Shown piece after piece: positions 25,099 through 37,400 of a stretch of DNA of 64,000 nt. This stretch comes from Rattus norvegicus (Eukaryota; Chordata; Mammalia; Rodentia; Muridae). A program made the translations under genes and the position numbers. How positions within the stretch are numbered: position 1 is the stretch's first letter; each line of letters starts with the position of its first letter. The notes beneath the pieces are model-generated. The model had not been told where the DNA came from and made no database searches. It worked only from the letters and a program-made list of their open reading frames with translations. Location of the stretch: assembly GCF_036323735.1 (NCBI RefSeq), contig NC_086034.1:30682439-30746438 (forward strand). Reading direction: 5' to 3'.

Positions 25099-25156
25099 GT
25101 ACCACAATTCTAATTTAAAACTATACCCTACTACTTAAGGTACTGAATTCAGAGCA
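25099..25156 (+). repeat. 58-bp direct repeat of 22862-22919
   Basis: Gap-free alignment of 58 positions with about seven mismatches; the last 38 positions (25119-25156 against 22882-22919) differ at only one base. Confidence 0.85.
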
Positions 25157-26060
25157 TTTAATTAACAATGAGTAGTTCTGTCTATTCTTTAAATAAATAA
25201 AAATAATCATGTAATTGTAGAACAAGTCACTTATTTTGGTTTTGTTCTGTCATAAAATAAAACAAAGCAAAAATGAAAAAACCCTATATCAGTGGTATTA
25301 TCTGAAAATTCTTTTCATCCTTTACAAGTAAACAGTGGGATATATATATAGAGAGAGTCAGAAAGTGGGCAACCATTACTAATTGCTCAGAGACTCCTGA
25401 GTGTTGGCATGAACACCCAACGCTTCAGTCATGCTTTGCGGAATTCTGCCAAAGATGAACTAGATCAAGGTTATCCTTTTGGAAGGAGGATATTCAATGA
25501 AACGGGAAAGATTCACCTTCAACATGCTGACATAATGGATAATCAATAGAAGCAGAGACTGTGCTTTGGCTCCTATAGATCAGGGTATTGTTACTATTAC
25601 AGTTAGATGTTTGTGCAAATGAAACTTCCTAAGACTCTTGACAAAGCTTTCTATGTGAAATATTCTTAAATCGTCATCTTTATGGCAAAATTGAAAGGAA
25701 TGAAACAATGTGAACAAATGGAATTATTTCAACACAGTAAAGATAATAGCAATATTATTTCATTTTTAAATTTCACTTATTTTATTAAAGTCACACTCTT
25801 TTCTCCTTCCCACTTTGCTTCCCAAATACTCTGATGTAACCCCTCCTGGCAGTCTTTCAAATTTATAGTCTATTTTCTTTAACTGTTGTTACAAAATGCT
25901 CCTAAATATATTAGTACAAATTGTTCAATCTATGTAAAGCTACTTATATTTACGTTTTTAGGACTGATCATTTGATACTGGAAAACTAATAGGATTGCTC
26001 CTTGGAGAAAACTATTGCTAGACTGTCTGAGATTCTTCAGCTCCTGAATAATGACACTTA
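25157..26060. other. Unassigned DNA
   Basis: No gene or clear repeat is seen. ORFs are short. Confidence 0.5.
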
Positions 26061-26350
26061 GACATTATTATTTATTAAAATTTAAGTCTTTGCGCTACCT
26101 CCCAGGTAGCTCACCTAACTTAAAGTAGCACATCTGTTTTAGTCCACATTTGCCACATAGCCCATTCTTTTTCATTTGGTCTCAGTACCTGTTCCTGCCA
26201 TCTGCATGTCATTCTGGTGAATCCCTGTGTCTGCTTCTTCCCAGAGACCTTGTCTTTACCTGAAAGTACCACCTTTGCACTCCTGCCTCAGCTATTGGCA
26301 ATCGGATCTTTATAAACTAATCAGAAGACAAGTGATGATCCATAGAAATA
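26060..26350 (-). repeat. Possible degraded LTR-type repeat
   Basis: CAGCTATTGGCAATCGGATC, ACTAATCAGAAG and surrounding pyrimidine-rich words resemble rodent retroviral LTR fragments I have seen. Divergence is high and family and boundaries are uncertain. Confidence 0.3.
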
Positions 26351-26504
26351 ACAATGCCAAAGTCCAGCCAGTACTCAGTTCTTTGCCTGTACTGAAAACA
26401 CTTGAATAATACAAAGACAGCCTTTACACAGTGCTAAAAATGATTAACCCAACAGAACTATTTTTCTGGTCTTATTCTTTAGTTTTCTGTAATTCTTTTG
26501 TCTT

Positions 26505-26593
26505 CCTTCCCTCCTTCTTTCCTCCTTTCTTTCTTTCCTTCCTTCCTTCCTTCTTTCCTTCCTTCCTTCCTTCTTTCCTTCCTTCCTTCCTAT
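26505..26593. repeat. (CTTC/CTTT)n pyrimidine tract
   Basis: About 90 bp of TTCC and TTTC tetramers, almost pure pyrimidine on the plus strand. Such mirror-like tracts can form triplex DNA. Confidence 0.95.
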
Positions 26594-27072
26594 CTATTTT
26601 TCTGGAGGAGGGAAGAAAAGGATTTATGATTTGGTTTACTATCCCAGGTCATAGTAATCCTAATATTGAAGGATGTCAGGGCAGGAATTCAAGCAAGAAC
26701 TTGGATGGAAACTACGGAGTAGCACTTCTTTCTGGCTCTTTCAGGATCACGGTTAACTAGGTTTCTGATGCTGCTCTGAACCATCTGTCTAGGGAATATT
26801 TGCCTGCACTATGCTAAGACCTCCTCTTTTTATCAGTTAACAAAGTTATTTCCCAAAGACATGCCTATAGGCATAATCAGACTGATATTTCACTTCAAGA
26901 CTTCATATTAAATGTTAGATTTAAAGAGTCCATAAATCTTCACTGAAGATTGAAGTTCCAATCTGAAGTGATTTTAACCCTACAGCAGAAAATGTTTTCA
27001 TTTCTGCAGCTCAAAGTTGCAGACCAAGCTCCCCAGACTTTCTCTAATCTAGATGTGGGTATTTGATATTTG
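26594..27072. other. Unassigned DNA
   Basis: Nothing recognised. Confidence 0.5.
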
Positions 27073-27074
27073 TA

Positions 27075-27275
27075 AAGTTTTGTTTTTGTTTTTGTTTTGT
27101 TTTGCTTTAGTTTGTTTTTTTTAAGACAGGGTTTCTCTCTATATCTTGTTTGTCCTGGATCTTGCTCTGTAGAACAGGATGGTCTTGAACTCACAGAGAT
27201 CTGCCTTTTTCTGCATCTTCTTCCCTCTGTCTCCTGGGCACTTGGATTAAAGGTTTGAGCCACCACCACTGACTT
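27075..27275 (-). mobile_element. B1 SINE, minus strand
   Basis: An A-tail equivalent (TTTTGT repeats) at 27083-27123 is followed by AAGACAGGGTTTCTCTCTAT and GGTCTTGAACTCACAGAGAT, the reverse complement of a 7SL-derived B1. TAAAGTTTTG at 27073-27082 and 27278-27287 is a likely target-site duplication. Confidence 0.93.
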
Positions 27276-27287
27276 GATAAAGTTTTG

Positions 27288-27944
27288 AATAATTAATACA
27301 TACAAGTTTTAAAAATATGTATCCTTTAAAAAAGGAGTGTGTTTTCTCTTCTCTATCTCTTATGTTGGCCAAGTACAATCCCTGCCAAATGGGAACTTTA
27401 GACAGGTTCAAATTCACAAACAGTACAATATGGACACATAAGCAGTTAGGTTTCAAATGCCAGACAAATTGCATATTTGCTAATTTGATGTATCAAAGCA
27501 GACTGGTTATCCAGCTTCTCCCATCATCCCCCAGTCTCTACCACTACAGGGTATGACTATTATACTTGGATTCCTACCAAACTTCTCCATCCTAGAAGCT
27601 GGGCTGGCTTTCTCCTATTTCTTTTTCCATATATAATCCAGCCATTTTGGGTTACTTTGCTCTACCCTACTCTTGACAAGTCTCCTGTTCTTGGTCAGCA
27701 GCATCTCTCCTCTCTCTGCTCTCCCTTCTCCCCTTTCTTTTCTACTTCACTCTACTCTGTCCCCACAATCCCTTCCAGACATGACCCGGATCTTTGTAAT
27801 GTTCACCCTGTACTCTCTCGGATATCCCTGCCTATGTCTGTGCTCTCCCTTTTATCTACAACAAAGCTTGCCTCCATCAAACCTGTGAGAAGCCATGTGC
27901 ATGCAGGTTGACAAATGCTGAAAGAACCGAATACATTATTTTCT
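27288..27944. other. Unassigned DNA
   Basis: No gene is seen. 27650-27770 is pyrimidine-rich (CTCTCC-type), which inflates chance ORFs on the plus strand. Confidence 0.45.
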
Positions 27945-28260
27945 CAGCCATGTTCATTGCTTTTCTATTCACAGTAACTAGGCAATAGAAATAACCTAAA
28001 TGTCCTACAAGTGATAAATAGTTAATGAAAATGTGCTACATAGACGCCATAGACTATTATTCAGCTGGAAAGAACCATGAAACCATGAACTCTGAAAGTA
28101 AATTGATAAAACTAGAGAATATCACCTCAAGCAACTCAGTCTCCAGGACCGAAGTATCACATCTTCTCTCCCGTGTGAGGTTTCTATCTCCATTTCTTCA
28201 GATTTGAGTACATAGGAGTAAATTCGGAAAACAGAAAACCCAAAGGGCCTATTGCAGGAA
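27945..28260 (+). mobile_element. Old L1 fragment (ORF2 3' end)
   Basis: The plus strand reads as a diverged ORF2 C-terminus: a CATTGCTTTTCTATTCACAG block, AATGTCCTACAAGTGATAAA, then ACTATTATTCAGCTGGAAAG. These correspond to the LFIIAR, CPST/EEW and YYSAIK regions of the younger copies. It is heavily mutated and belongs to an older L1 lineage than the others. Confidence 0.72.
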
Positions 28261-28440
28261 TCAGAAAAGAGCAATATATATTATTTTTAATAGGAAATCC
28301 TAACATCATAATGTTGATTTTACAAGTGGAAATCTATAGATACACTTCCACATCGAGAAAATGAATAGATTTATTTCAAAAGTCAAATTGATTCTCTTGT
28401 ACTTAATGTACACATTTTGTTTATTGTAGAATTGCATGTT

Positions 28441-28680
28441 GGAGCTGGGGAGATGACTCATGGCCAGATAATTTGCATTGAGGTTCCCAGAACTCAGGTA
28501 CAGTCAGACTAGATGTGGTAATATGTGCCTGTAATTCCAGTGGTTCTAGAAAGTGACAGATGAAAAGCAGAGACAGGACAATCCCTGGAGGCTACTGAGC
28601 CAATAGGTTTGACAGCTTAGGACAAACATGAGGTTCTACATAAGACGAGGCAGTGCATGCACACATATTGACACACATAT
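28441..28680 (+). mobile_element. B4/RSINE-type SINE
   Basis: It starts GAGCTGGGGAGATGACTCAT (ID-like head). It continues into a B1-like body with GTGGTAATATGTGCCTGTAA, CAGAGACAGGACAATCCCTG and GCTACTGAGCCA. Confidence 0.75.
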
Positions 28681-28839
28681 CTACTTATATAAATTATATA
28701 TGTCTATGTAGATTATAATGTTAAATTTTAAGTAAAATTATTTGTGTGCATAGGATTTTGTCTTTTTTAACTTATTGAATTATAATTTTAAATCTCACAG
28801 ATTTTAATTAAAACATACTTGTTCATTTATTTATTTGCA

Positions 28840-29012
28840 TGTGTGTGTATGTGTGTGTGTTACTAGTGTATGTGTATGAAGTGTATAAGCTAGTGCAGGC
28901 ATAAGTGAAGAACAGAGCAAGATGTTGACTTCATCTTTCATTTTGGGGATTTGAAGTCTGATCCTCATGTTTTCACTACATGTGCTCATTTACAGAATCA
29001 TCTCTCCAACTC
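28840..29012 (-). mobile_element. Diverged B4-like SINE, minus strand
   Basis: A TG-rich stretch is followed by GATTTGAAGTCTGATCCTCA and ends in ACAGAATCATCTCTCCAACT, matching the reverse complement of an ID/B4 head. Confidence 0.6.
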
Positions 29013-30020
29013 CACATATTAATTTTAAAGAAGCATTCATGGCATTCTTAGAATATATCTGACACCTGCATATAATTACATGGTGCATACATGCCACATT
29101 CTCCCTAGCTATTCTGGCTATGAGGAATAACATTGTTGTCTAGAATGTCTTCTTAGCGTGTCTTCATGTATGTAGGATTTCTATATGATACCTACAGTGT
29201 TAGAGGTTTATAAAGGTGACCAAAATAACTAATAAGATGATTAAGTAGAGGAAATACGTCTCATGGTTCAAATGCTTGGTCTCTTGTTCAGAGCATCACA
29301 GCAGCAAAGGTATAAAACACCTCTTCCCCTCTTTGTGTACAGGAAGCAAAACATTAATTTGAGAAAAGGCCCAGCATCAGTATAAACATCAATAGCATAC
29401 TCATTAGTGGCTTAACATTTCTAACTATACCCTGGCTACTACTATTCTTCACTACCATCCAACACTGCTACCAAGTAAGGAATCTGCCAAGGGGTTCATG
29501 CCTTTGTATTCAAGGCTCTCAAGATGCCATGATTTCCTTAAAGCTTGTTAGCTGGCAACAAAGTTGCCAATATATGTATTTGAGGGAGTTCCATTACATA
29601 TCTAGGGGCCATATACTTTCTCTAAGGACCAAGGTCATGTCTAATGTCTAGAGAATAAAAAGCTAAATGCTTATAGGTACTGTCTCTTATTTTTTTAATT
29701 CCATGGGTCTTCTTCAATATCTTTAAATTATTTTTCTAATTTTTTGTTCCTCTATGGCTGCATTCCACCACCCACATGTTCTTATGGTCAGGCATACATA
29801 AAAGACTGTTAACCAAGTCATTGCAAAACTCTTGTGTTCCTCAATAAGTAGATACATAGTAAGAGTGTATTACAGATGATGACCATTCAGAGGATGGATG
29901 TGATTTCTGTTTTTTTATTTACAGTATATTTGGAATGAGAAACAACTAGAAGAGTTTGAGGTACACTTGGATAGTAATGAGACACATTTGGATATTTGTG
30001 AGATATACCTGTGAGGCACA
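29013..30020. other. Unassigned DNA
   Basis: No gene or clear repeat is recognised. Confidence 0.5.
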
Positions 30021-30024
30021 CCTT

Positions 30025-30345
30025 GTGGGGTGGTTTGAATATGTTTGATCCAGGGAGCAGCAGTATTTGGCTATGTGGCCTTGTTGGAGTAGGTGTGGTC
30101 TTTTTGGAAAAGTGTGTCACTCTGGGCATGGGTTTTAAGATTCTTGTCCTCGCTGCCTTCAAACAAGAGGTAGAACTCTCAGCTCCTTCAGCTTCACATG
30201 TGCCTAGAGACTGTCATGTTCTTCCCTGGATGATAATGGACTGAACCATTGTAACTTGTAAGCCAGCCCAATTAAATATTCCTTTTATAAGAGTTGCCTT
30301 GGTTATGGTATCTGTTCACAGCAGTAAAATTCTACCAAAGAGAGC
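30025..30345 (+). repeat. Rodent interspersed repeat (family R), copy 1
   Basis: It begins GTGGGGTGGTTTGAATATG and ends CAGTAAAATTCTACCAAAGA, with GATGATAATGGACTGAACCA and GTAAGCCAGCCCAATTAAAT inside. It aligns along its whole length with 31808-32130. It may be a URR1/RMER1-type element, but the name is not certain. Confidence 0.75.
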
Positions 30346-30448
30346 TGGATAATTGTATCTCTGAGAGTGTTTCAAGAGTGTATTAGCTTAGGAATGAAGA
30401 CATGTCCTGAAAATAAATGACACCATCACACAAGTCCAGAAGTCATAA

Positions 30449-30450
<2 letters not shown>

Positions 30451-30493
<43 letters not shown>
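30451..30493. repeat. (GA)n microsatellite
   Basis: About 21 uninterrupted GA units. Confidence 0.95.
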
Positions 30494-30494
<1 letters not shown>

Positions 30495-31546
30495 AAGCTA
30501 AATGAACTGCCACAGTCCCCTTTTTCTGTTTGCTGATTCACACAGTTGTGAGCAAGCTCCTACAACCACAGAAATGTGTTGTTCTTACCACTGAGGTTTC
30601 TCCTCTACAAAGAAGTGTCTTCTCCAGGTGTAAGGTCAAATATATTCATCCTCCTTCAAGTTGTTTCCTAAATATACCTTATGGCACCCAGAGAGGTAAC
30701 TAATACAAAGATAATATAATGGACACAAAGGGAAATCTTTTTGTCTTAAAAAATTAACATTTTATTTTGGAAGAAATACAATATACACAAAAATATCTGT
30801 AGAATAGGAAGGAAATTGAGTTACTCAAGTTTATATATAATCTACATTCTTTTAAAATACCCTAATGAATATTATCTTCCTGTAAGAAATTATATTAATC
30901 TCTCTTTTATTTTATTTTCCATCACTTAGAATTTACATTGGATATTTTTTCTTCCAAACTGAAATTCTTTTTATTTCACTGTTGCCTAATCTACTATAAA
31001 CATGATAATAGTTTCAACTACCTAGTGAATGTCGACTTATATGCTATGAATATTATTAGACACATCTGTGCCTTAGCAATTAGTGTATAAAATCATCATT
31101 TTTGGTATGTAACATTATTCCAATGATCATATGCTTGTCATCATCCTAGATACTATTGCACCAGCAAAAAATAGGAAGGTGTCTTTGAAGTTTTGCTACT
31201 CAAAACTTGAAGCCTATGATATATTATTTTAAATATAAATATTGTATAAAATAGAGTAGATAACTATGTGCAATAGAAAGTGAAGCTGTAAAACCAAAGT
31301 ATTTTAAAGGTTGAGCAGAATTTAGTAAAGAGTACGTTTTAAAGATGAGTAGTGTTTACTCAAAATTTGTGTTCTAGAAAAAACATTAACTTCAGTGGAG
31401 TACCTTTGTACTGCAGCTACAGCATATTCTAAGTCTTGTATTGATCTCTGAGAACACAGCAATCATGTTAAGAGTAAGCATAGACATTATCTGTGTGGCT
31501 ATCCTAAGTGGATAATTCAAGTCAGAGTAGAGCAATACAGAATATG

Positions 31547-31548
<2 letters not shown>
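30494..31548. other. Unassigned AT-rich DNA
   Basis: No gene is recognised. Confidence 0.5.
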
Positions 31549-31591
<43 letters not shown>

Positions 31592-31597
31592 TGTTTG
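31549..31597. repeat. (GT)n microsatellite
   Basis: A GT run with one late interruption. Confidence 0.95.
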
Positions 31598-31807
31598 TGG
31601 AAACCAAATGATAAAGATTATCATATCTCTATAGAAAATTGGCTCAAACAGATGTTTCAAATAATAAAACTCACAAAAAGTTAGTTTTATTGGTTATGTT
31701 CACAGACTATTGAATACAAATAAGTAGAATGAACACTATGAGTTAACCTGTTTTCAGAAATGAAAACTTTTTAGATGGTGATCAAAATGGAAATAGAACA
31801 GAATATT

Positions 31808-32130
31808 GTGGTGATTTGAATATGCTTAGCCCAGGGAGTGGCATTACTTGGAGCTGTGACCTTAGTGGAGCAAGTATTTCACTGTGGTAGTGGGCTTTGC
31901 TATGCTCAGTATGGAGTGCCACTCTCCTTCTGGCTGTCCCCAATCAAGATGTAGAACTCTCAGTTCTTTATCCAGCACTCTGTTTGTCTGTATGCTACCT
32001 TGCTTCCTGCTATGATGATAATGGACTAACCCTCTGAAATTGTAAGCTAGCTCCAATTAAATGTTTTCCATTATAAACATTGGCTTGGTCACAGTGTCTC
32101 TTCACAACAATGGAAACCCTAACTAAGACA
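31808..32130 (+). repeat. Rodent interspersed repeat (family R), copy 2
   Basis: It begins GTGGTGATTTGAATATGCTT and ends AACCCTAACTAAGACA. It shares TGATGATAATGGACTAACC and the ATTAAATGTTTTCC region with copy 1 at 30025. It abuts an L1 tail at 32131. Confidence 0.75.
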
Positions 32131-32516
32131 TGACTAAAATTAGAGAAAGGACTGAAGGAGCTGAAAGGATTTGCAATCCATAGGAAGAACAACAATATCA
32201 ACCAACCAGATCCCCAGAGCTCCCAGGGACTAAACCACCAACTAAAGAGTATACATGGAGTAACCAATGGCTCCAGCCACATTCGTAGCAGAGAATGGCC
32301 TTGTCAGGCATCAATGTGAGGAGAGTCCCTTGGTCCTGTGATGGCTTCATGTCCCAGTATGGGGGAATGGCAGGAGTGGGTGGGTGGTGCAGTGCCCTCA
32401 TAGAAGCAGTTGCAGGGTTGGGGATGGGGTTGGGATAGGTGAGTTCTGGAGGGGAAACATGGAAAGGAGATAACACTTGAAATGCGAATAAATAAAATAT
32501 CCAAATAAAAAAGTAT
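32131..32516 (+). mobile_element. L1 3' UTR tail, severely 5'-truncated
   Basis: Only about 390 bp of 3' UTR is present, from AATTAGAGAAAGGACTGAAG to an AATAAATAAAATATCCAAAT tail. It matches the 3' UTRs at 12085-12440 and 61815-62190 (GAACAACAATATCAACCAAC, CTTGGTCCTGTGATGGCTTC). No ORF2 is left. Confidence 0.88.
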
Positions 32517-32572
32517 AGTAATAAAAATTTTTAAAACATATTAAAAGGAAAAAGTATCTATGGATAACCATT

Positions 32573-32662
32573 GTGGTGGTTTGTATAAGAATGACTCTCA
32601 TCTCATAGGCTAATACATTTCAATATTTAGTCACTAAATTTGGAACACATTTAGAGGATTAA
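32573..32662 (+). repeat. Partial repeat related to family R
   Basis: GTGGTGGTTTGTATAAGAAT followed by CTCATAGGCTAATACATTTC resembles the start of a related rodent repeat. It breaks off quickly. Confidence 0.5.
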
Positions 32663-34689
32663 AATGATTACCAACTATAATACAAACGCTGTATTTGATT
32701 TTAGTAATAATAAAATTTTGCATGTTTTTAAAAAATGAAAAACATAAACCCCACACCATCAGTTTAGCCTAACAAAATGTTTAGCTTTAGAATCATTTTA
32801 TACGTAAAATGATGCTTTCTCCCCATAGAATTTCAATGCTCTTCCTTTCCTCTCTAATAGTCCATAAAACTTTATTTATATGAATCATCCCTGAAGTGAA
32901 TTCTCTCATCTAATTTATGGTTCTTAGTTTAACTTCACCTTTTGAAAACCTTCACCTGTTATATTGATTCTTTTAAAAGTTTTACATTACCACATTATAC
33001 TTCTTTCTATACCCGGAATTGTTTATTTTAAAAGAAAACCTTGGAAATAATAGCTCAATTGTCCTTGTCAGTATAATCTAATGTATCTGCTAGATTTATC
33101 ACCATTATTTCATATTGCAGGTACCTTAGGGCAGGCAGGATTCTGTCTTTTACCTCTATTTTTCAGACAATTGACAAAATCATCTTTAAATGCGCCAGTG
33201 AATACTTTGTTCAATTACCACATGATGCAACTGCGTCTTGACTGAAGACATAGAAAGATGTGGCACCTCATGCTTTGGTTACACAATGTATAAACACCAG
33301 TTTGGAGATGCACACAGGCTCTTGTGCATGCCATACCATATGAGTAACAGTAGAGTTTATACTTGAAGAAATTTCGAAGAGTCAGTAAGAGGATGTATAC
33401 TGTTCTAAATGCTGAGTTCCTGAAAAGAATGTGGGCTTGAATTAACTGTATTTATTTAAAATAAGCCTTTCTTCCTATACTGATACTCTTAGTTTAAATT
33501 TAACATCTGAATAAAACCTGAAAATATTTTAAAAGAATTAAAAAAAAAGAACACCAGGAAGACTCAGTGTCTGAATTTAATAATTAGTCAGTGTTATATA
33601 GAAGACTCCGTGCTACTATGTATAGCATCGTACCCTTGTGCCATAGGCAGTGAGCAGGAAAGGAATGGGAAGGACTCAATATTTGTTCAATTGTTAAATA
33701 GATTTCCTGCCCAATTCTCCATTTGTCATCTCTAACATGTAGCATTTTATAGTTTTTAGTTTCTAAATTCCTCTTTGTTTTCTTTATAATAGATTTTATG
33801 TAAAATACAAAAGTAATTAAGATATACAGGTCTTCCTGGGGATGGCTTTTCCAATTACTTTGTACATCTAATGATAGAAAAATTAATAGTAATGTTTTCC
33901 AGGCCACAGAAGAATGACCTCTCAGTGAACTTTTCTCTGATACTGTCACATATTATGTGAAGATAAGACATTGAAATTAATTAATTTCCCCCTCTTTATC
34001 TTTTACACGAAGAGCACTGCTTAGCATAGTTAGGCCCATTAAAGCAACTGTCAAGTTCTTAGCTGTAAGCAGCAGCGATGCTGCCATAGCTGCTTTACTA
34101 AGTGACTTCTAAGACAGAAGTTGGGAAATATTTCTCACTTTAGGTTTCTCGTGATGATATTGTTTATCTATCTTTTACCCCAAATCTTATAACTGACACT
34201 GAACTTGAATCTTTATGAATAGAGAACAGTTTTAGCAACTTTATACAGTTTTATTCAGTGTTTTAGCTCCAAGTGAGGTCTCTGCTTATGAATTATAACT
34301 AAACTGAATGGCTACTGAGATTAAAAAATATGACTAAATTTTAACTTCTACATCTAAGATTTATGAAAGACATGTTAGGTATCTCTAATACCCCTGTATT
34401 TTTAAAATTGGTTCATTGGATACCTAAAAGATGATAATTTGTTTAATATTCTCATAAATGACCTCCTGGCCTCTCTTATTCTCTGGCTGTACACTCTGTT
34501 CTTCCATTGCAGTTAAAGGTAATCTCTGCCTTCTGAGTCTCAGGTTAAACCCTTGAATTCTTTTATGTTTCTCTCATGGGTCATACACCATATCACCTCA
34601 GGTTATCATCTCTGTACTGCAACATGTATGCAGTTTCTCTCAGCTGCTTGAATTTCCTCCCAGTTTGATTCACCAGTCATTTCTCTTAT
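32663..34689. other. Unassigned AT-rich DNA
   Basis: No gene or clear repeat is seen over about 2 kb. The longest ORF (121 codons, minus strand, 33949-33584) has no recognisable domain. Confidence 0.5.
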
Positions 34690-34891
34690 ATTATTTGCTA
34701 TGACTCCTTTTCAGTATAAAAACTTCTTGTTATAGCTATTTGAGATCACCTTCCAGTCCCTTGACACGAGGGGCTGATTGAAGGTCGACTCTGATGTGCC
34801 AGAAAATAAACCTCTTGCGTTTGCATCAAACTCCGTTCTCATGTCTCACTTGGGGGTCTCCCAGTAGCTAAGACTCACTTTGAGCCTTACA
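34690..34891 (+). mobile_element. ERV1 (gammaretrovirus-like) LTR, 3' portion
   Basis: A TATA-like GTATAAAAACTT near 34714 is followed by AATAAA at 34804-34809, then CTCTTGCGTTTGCATC, CTCACTTGGGGGTCTC and a terminal CA at 34891. The spacing and wording resemble the R-U5 part of murine-leukaemia-type LTRs. It matches, in opposite orientation, the LTR at 57700-58193. I do not see the U3 part or any internal genes next to it. Confidence 0.75.
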
Positions 34892-35234
34892 GGGAACTGC
34901 AAAAAGAAAGTCAATGTCACATTGTGTGTACAAGTTGACAGCTCAAGATGGCTCCCTAGATATTTCTCTGTACATGGCTCTTGGCTTTATAGTCTGTTCA
35001 AGACAGCTCTCTGCTCGAGGCAACTCCTTGCTTGAGAAACCTCTCAGCTGGAGACAGTTCTCTCATGCTAGAAGAAATTCTTATAAAGCTCTCTAGATAG
35101 CTCAAGAATTGTGTGACCAAAGACAGAAAGGCTGCTAGAGAAAATTCTTGGGAGTTCTAGGAAAATTTCTAAAAGAGGTGTCTTCATTCTCCAAAGATCT
35201 CCATACAGCTCAGCTCTTACTGGAAATAATTCTA
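34892..35234. other. Unassigned, with degenerate internal repeats
   Basis: Several imperfect copies of a CTCTCTGCTCGAGGCAACT-like unit recur between 35000 and 35100 (GACAGCTCTCTGCTCGAGG, AACCTCTCAGCTGGAGACAG, AAGCTCTCTAGATAGCTC). It could be a decayed ERV-related tandem block adjacent to the LTR. Confidence 0.4.
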
Positions 35235-35241
35235 AAAAACA

Positions 35242-35273
<32 letters not shown>

Positions 35274-35275
35274 AC
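35235..35275. repeat. (AAAAC)n repeat
   Basis: About six AAAAC/ACAAA units. Confidence 0.95.
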
Positions 35276-36589
35276 TGCTATTGCTTCTGCTAGCTTATTT
35301 TATGAAGACCAAAGTCCTAGTTTTTATTTACATATTAATTCAGTCAGTTACTGGAAGTTCCCTCTTGACCACCTCACAAATAGCATTCCATGACCTTAGC
35401 CCCTTTACTCTTAGAAGACAGAAAATACACTAAAAAAAAAGGCAAATGAATTCAGAGGTCTGCCTGCCTGCCCAAACAATAAAATTAGGTGTGTCAAATC
35501 TCTTTCTGAGATTACCCTTCCAATTCTACCTGGACCTGAATTAGCTCTGTCCCTGGCTGACTTGAACTCAGGAATCTATCTGCCTTTGTATCTTCTGACA
35601 AGCTGGCTCATAATGAAGTTGTCTCTGTTTTGTTAGGTCTGTGAAGTCTCTCATATAATTCCTTTTATATCCTTATATTTTGAATATTCGAAATATTATA
35701 TATTTTTCAACTCAGAACTCTTTCTCACAGCCTTAAGGGCTATCCTGAAGATCATAGTGTTCTACCATTTGCTGAGACATTAGCTATGCCCTTGCCTCCT
35801 GGACTTCTGCTTTCTCTGATTATCATGGAGTCATTAATCTTTCCACAGAGGACATTCCCTCAAGGAGGAACCTCATATAAAATATACAGAGAAGCCTTAG
35901 AACTAGCAACTGTCAACACTGTGGAAGCCCATGTTGTGCTGATTCTGTTTCAGAGGCAGGAAACCATGTTACGCTGTTCCTTCTACACAGCCAAGCAGGA
36001 ATCAGCAGTGATTTATCAAAATGTAAGATTAATTAATATAATTCTGCATTAACATTTCTGACAATGTATCTTTCCTCAACTTATAATTTCTAAGAATATA
36101 TGACCCCATGCTTCAATGTTACCCTGGTCTACAAGCCCAACATTAAATTTCTGGTTCCATTTATTTTATTTTATTTTCCTTCTTTCATGTTTAAAGACAC
36201 TCATACAAGCTTTATGTTTTAGAACCTACATTGGTTTAGATGTATGTCATCCTCAAAGCCCATTCACTGGTTGTTTCCACCACACAGAATGTTGTCCTTT
36301 GTGATACAGGAGCCTTCTTCTTTAAATCATTGCTCAAATGTCTTCTCATTGAGTTGATGCTTTCCATACAGATTCCAGGATCTCTTTGCCTGGTGTTCTC
36401 TTTCACCTTATTTAGTTAAAATCTCCTAAAATGCAGCAGAATGCAAAATAGCACACATATTTATTCTATTTTTATGGCGATTTTTGCACCCAAATTCTCA
36501 CCCAGAGAGAGAGTTTTTATGAGATAATAACTGGGTTAAGTCAGCCTGTAGGTATATCTAATAGCAACTGACTTTACTTTATAATGACT
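35276..36589. other. Unassigned DNA
   Basis: Nothing is clearly recognised. The best ORF (88 codons, 35786-36052) shows no known motif. Confidence 0.45.
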
Positions 36590-36800
36590 TTAGAAGACTC
36601 AGTCCCTGCTAGGGAGCACCATTCTCTCCTTAGGGTTCCTGAGCAGTGTAACAGATGAGGAAGCTAACTGAAAATAATCAAGCAAACAAGGACCCACAAT
36701 TTAGTCTTTCTCTCTTCTTGACTGAACTGTAGTTTGGCCTATAACCTGGAATTGTAGGATAAATAAACATTTTCTTATGTTTATTTGTGTCGGCAACAGA
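36590..36800 (+). repeat. Possible copy of the unclassified rodent repeat
   Basis: The end GGAATTGTAGGATAAATAAACA and the general word order resemble the repeat at 22605-24870. Diverged. Confidence 0.4.
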
Positions 36801-37186
36801 AAAGAAACTACAACAGTTCTAACTGTATATTTCTCACTAGAATTAAATCCCCTAAGTTTTTTTTGCCATCATTTTGCTTAATCAACCATCAATGACATTT
36901 TGAAATATTGGAGTATCTGATTCAAATAATATACACAAAGCAACTGTTAACCTCAAGAAGGAGTTTGCAGACAGTACATGAATTACAAAGAACAACATGC
37001 TGTGGCAAACACTTTCTTTCACCTCATGAATATAACTGTTTTTTAAATGCACAAATCTACCTCTCAAAGCCACACATGGTAATAACACAGACTTTCCTTT
37101 ATAAATAAAATAATCTTACTCCATTTTTGGAAGCATTGGCATATTACTGACCACAAATAAATATGTTAGCAACCAAGTACTAACAT
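36801..37186. other. Unassigned AT-rich DNA
   Basis: Nothing recognised. Confidence 0.45.
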
Positions 37187-37400
37187 CTTCTATCTATAAT
37201 CTATCTCTATATCTATCTGTCTGGCTCTCACTGTGTGTCTGTGTGTCTGTCTGCTTAGCTATTTATTCAGCTATCACCTTTCATTTACCATATACCTATA
37301 TTACTAAAAATTTTTATCTATCATATATTTATCTATCATCGGTCTATATTCTATCTACCTATCTATGCACTTATCTATTTATCTATATATCATCTATTTT
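37187..37400. repeat. Degenerate (TCTA)n tract
   Basis: Repeated CTATCTAT, TATCATCTAT and ACCTATC words form an old, interrupted tetranucleotide satellite. Confidence 0.8.

Noticed and set aside
26431..26760. 109-codon ORF with Phe/Pro/Ser repeats
   Set aside because: Most of it is the translated CTTC/CTTT tract.
26940..27305. 121-codon minus-strand ORF
   Set aside because: It reads through the B1 SINE in sense orientation, a common source of false ORFs.
27657..27911. 84-codon and 71-codon ORFs in pyrimidine-rich DNA
   Set aside because: Low-complexity CT-rich sequence suppresses stop codons on the plus strand; no protein family is recognisable.
33584..33949. 121-codon minus-strand ORF as a gene
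   Set aside because: Length is within chance expectation and no motif, splice context or neighbouring exon supports it.
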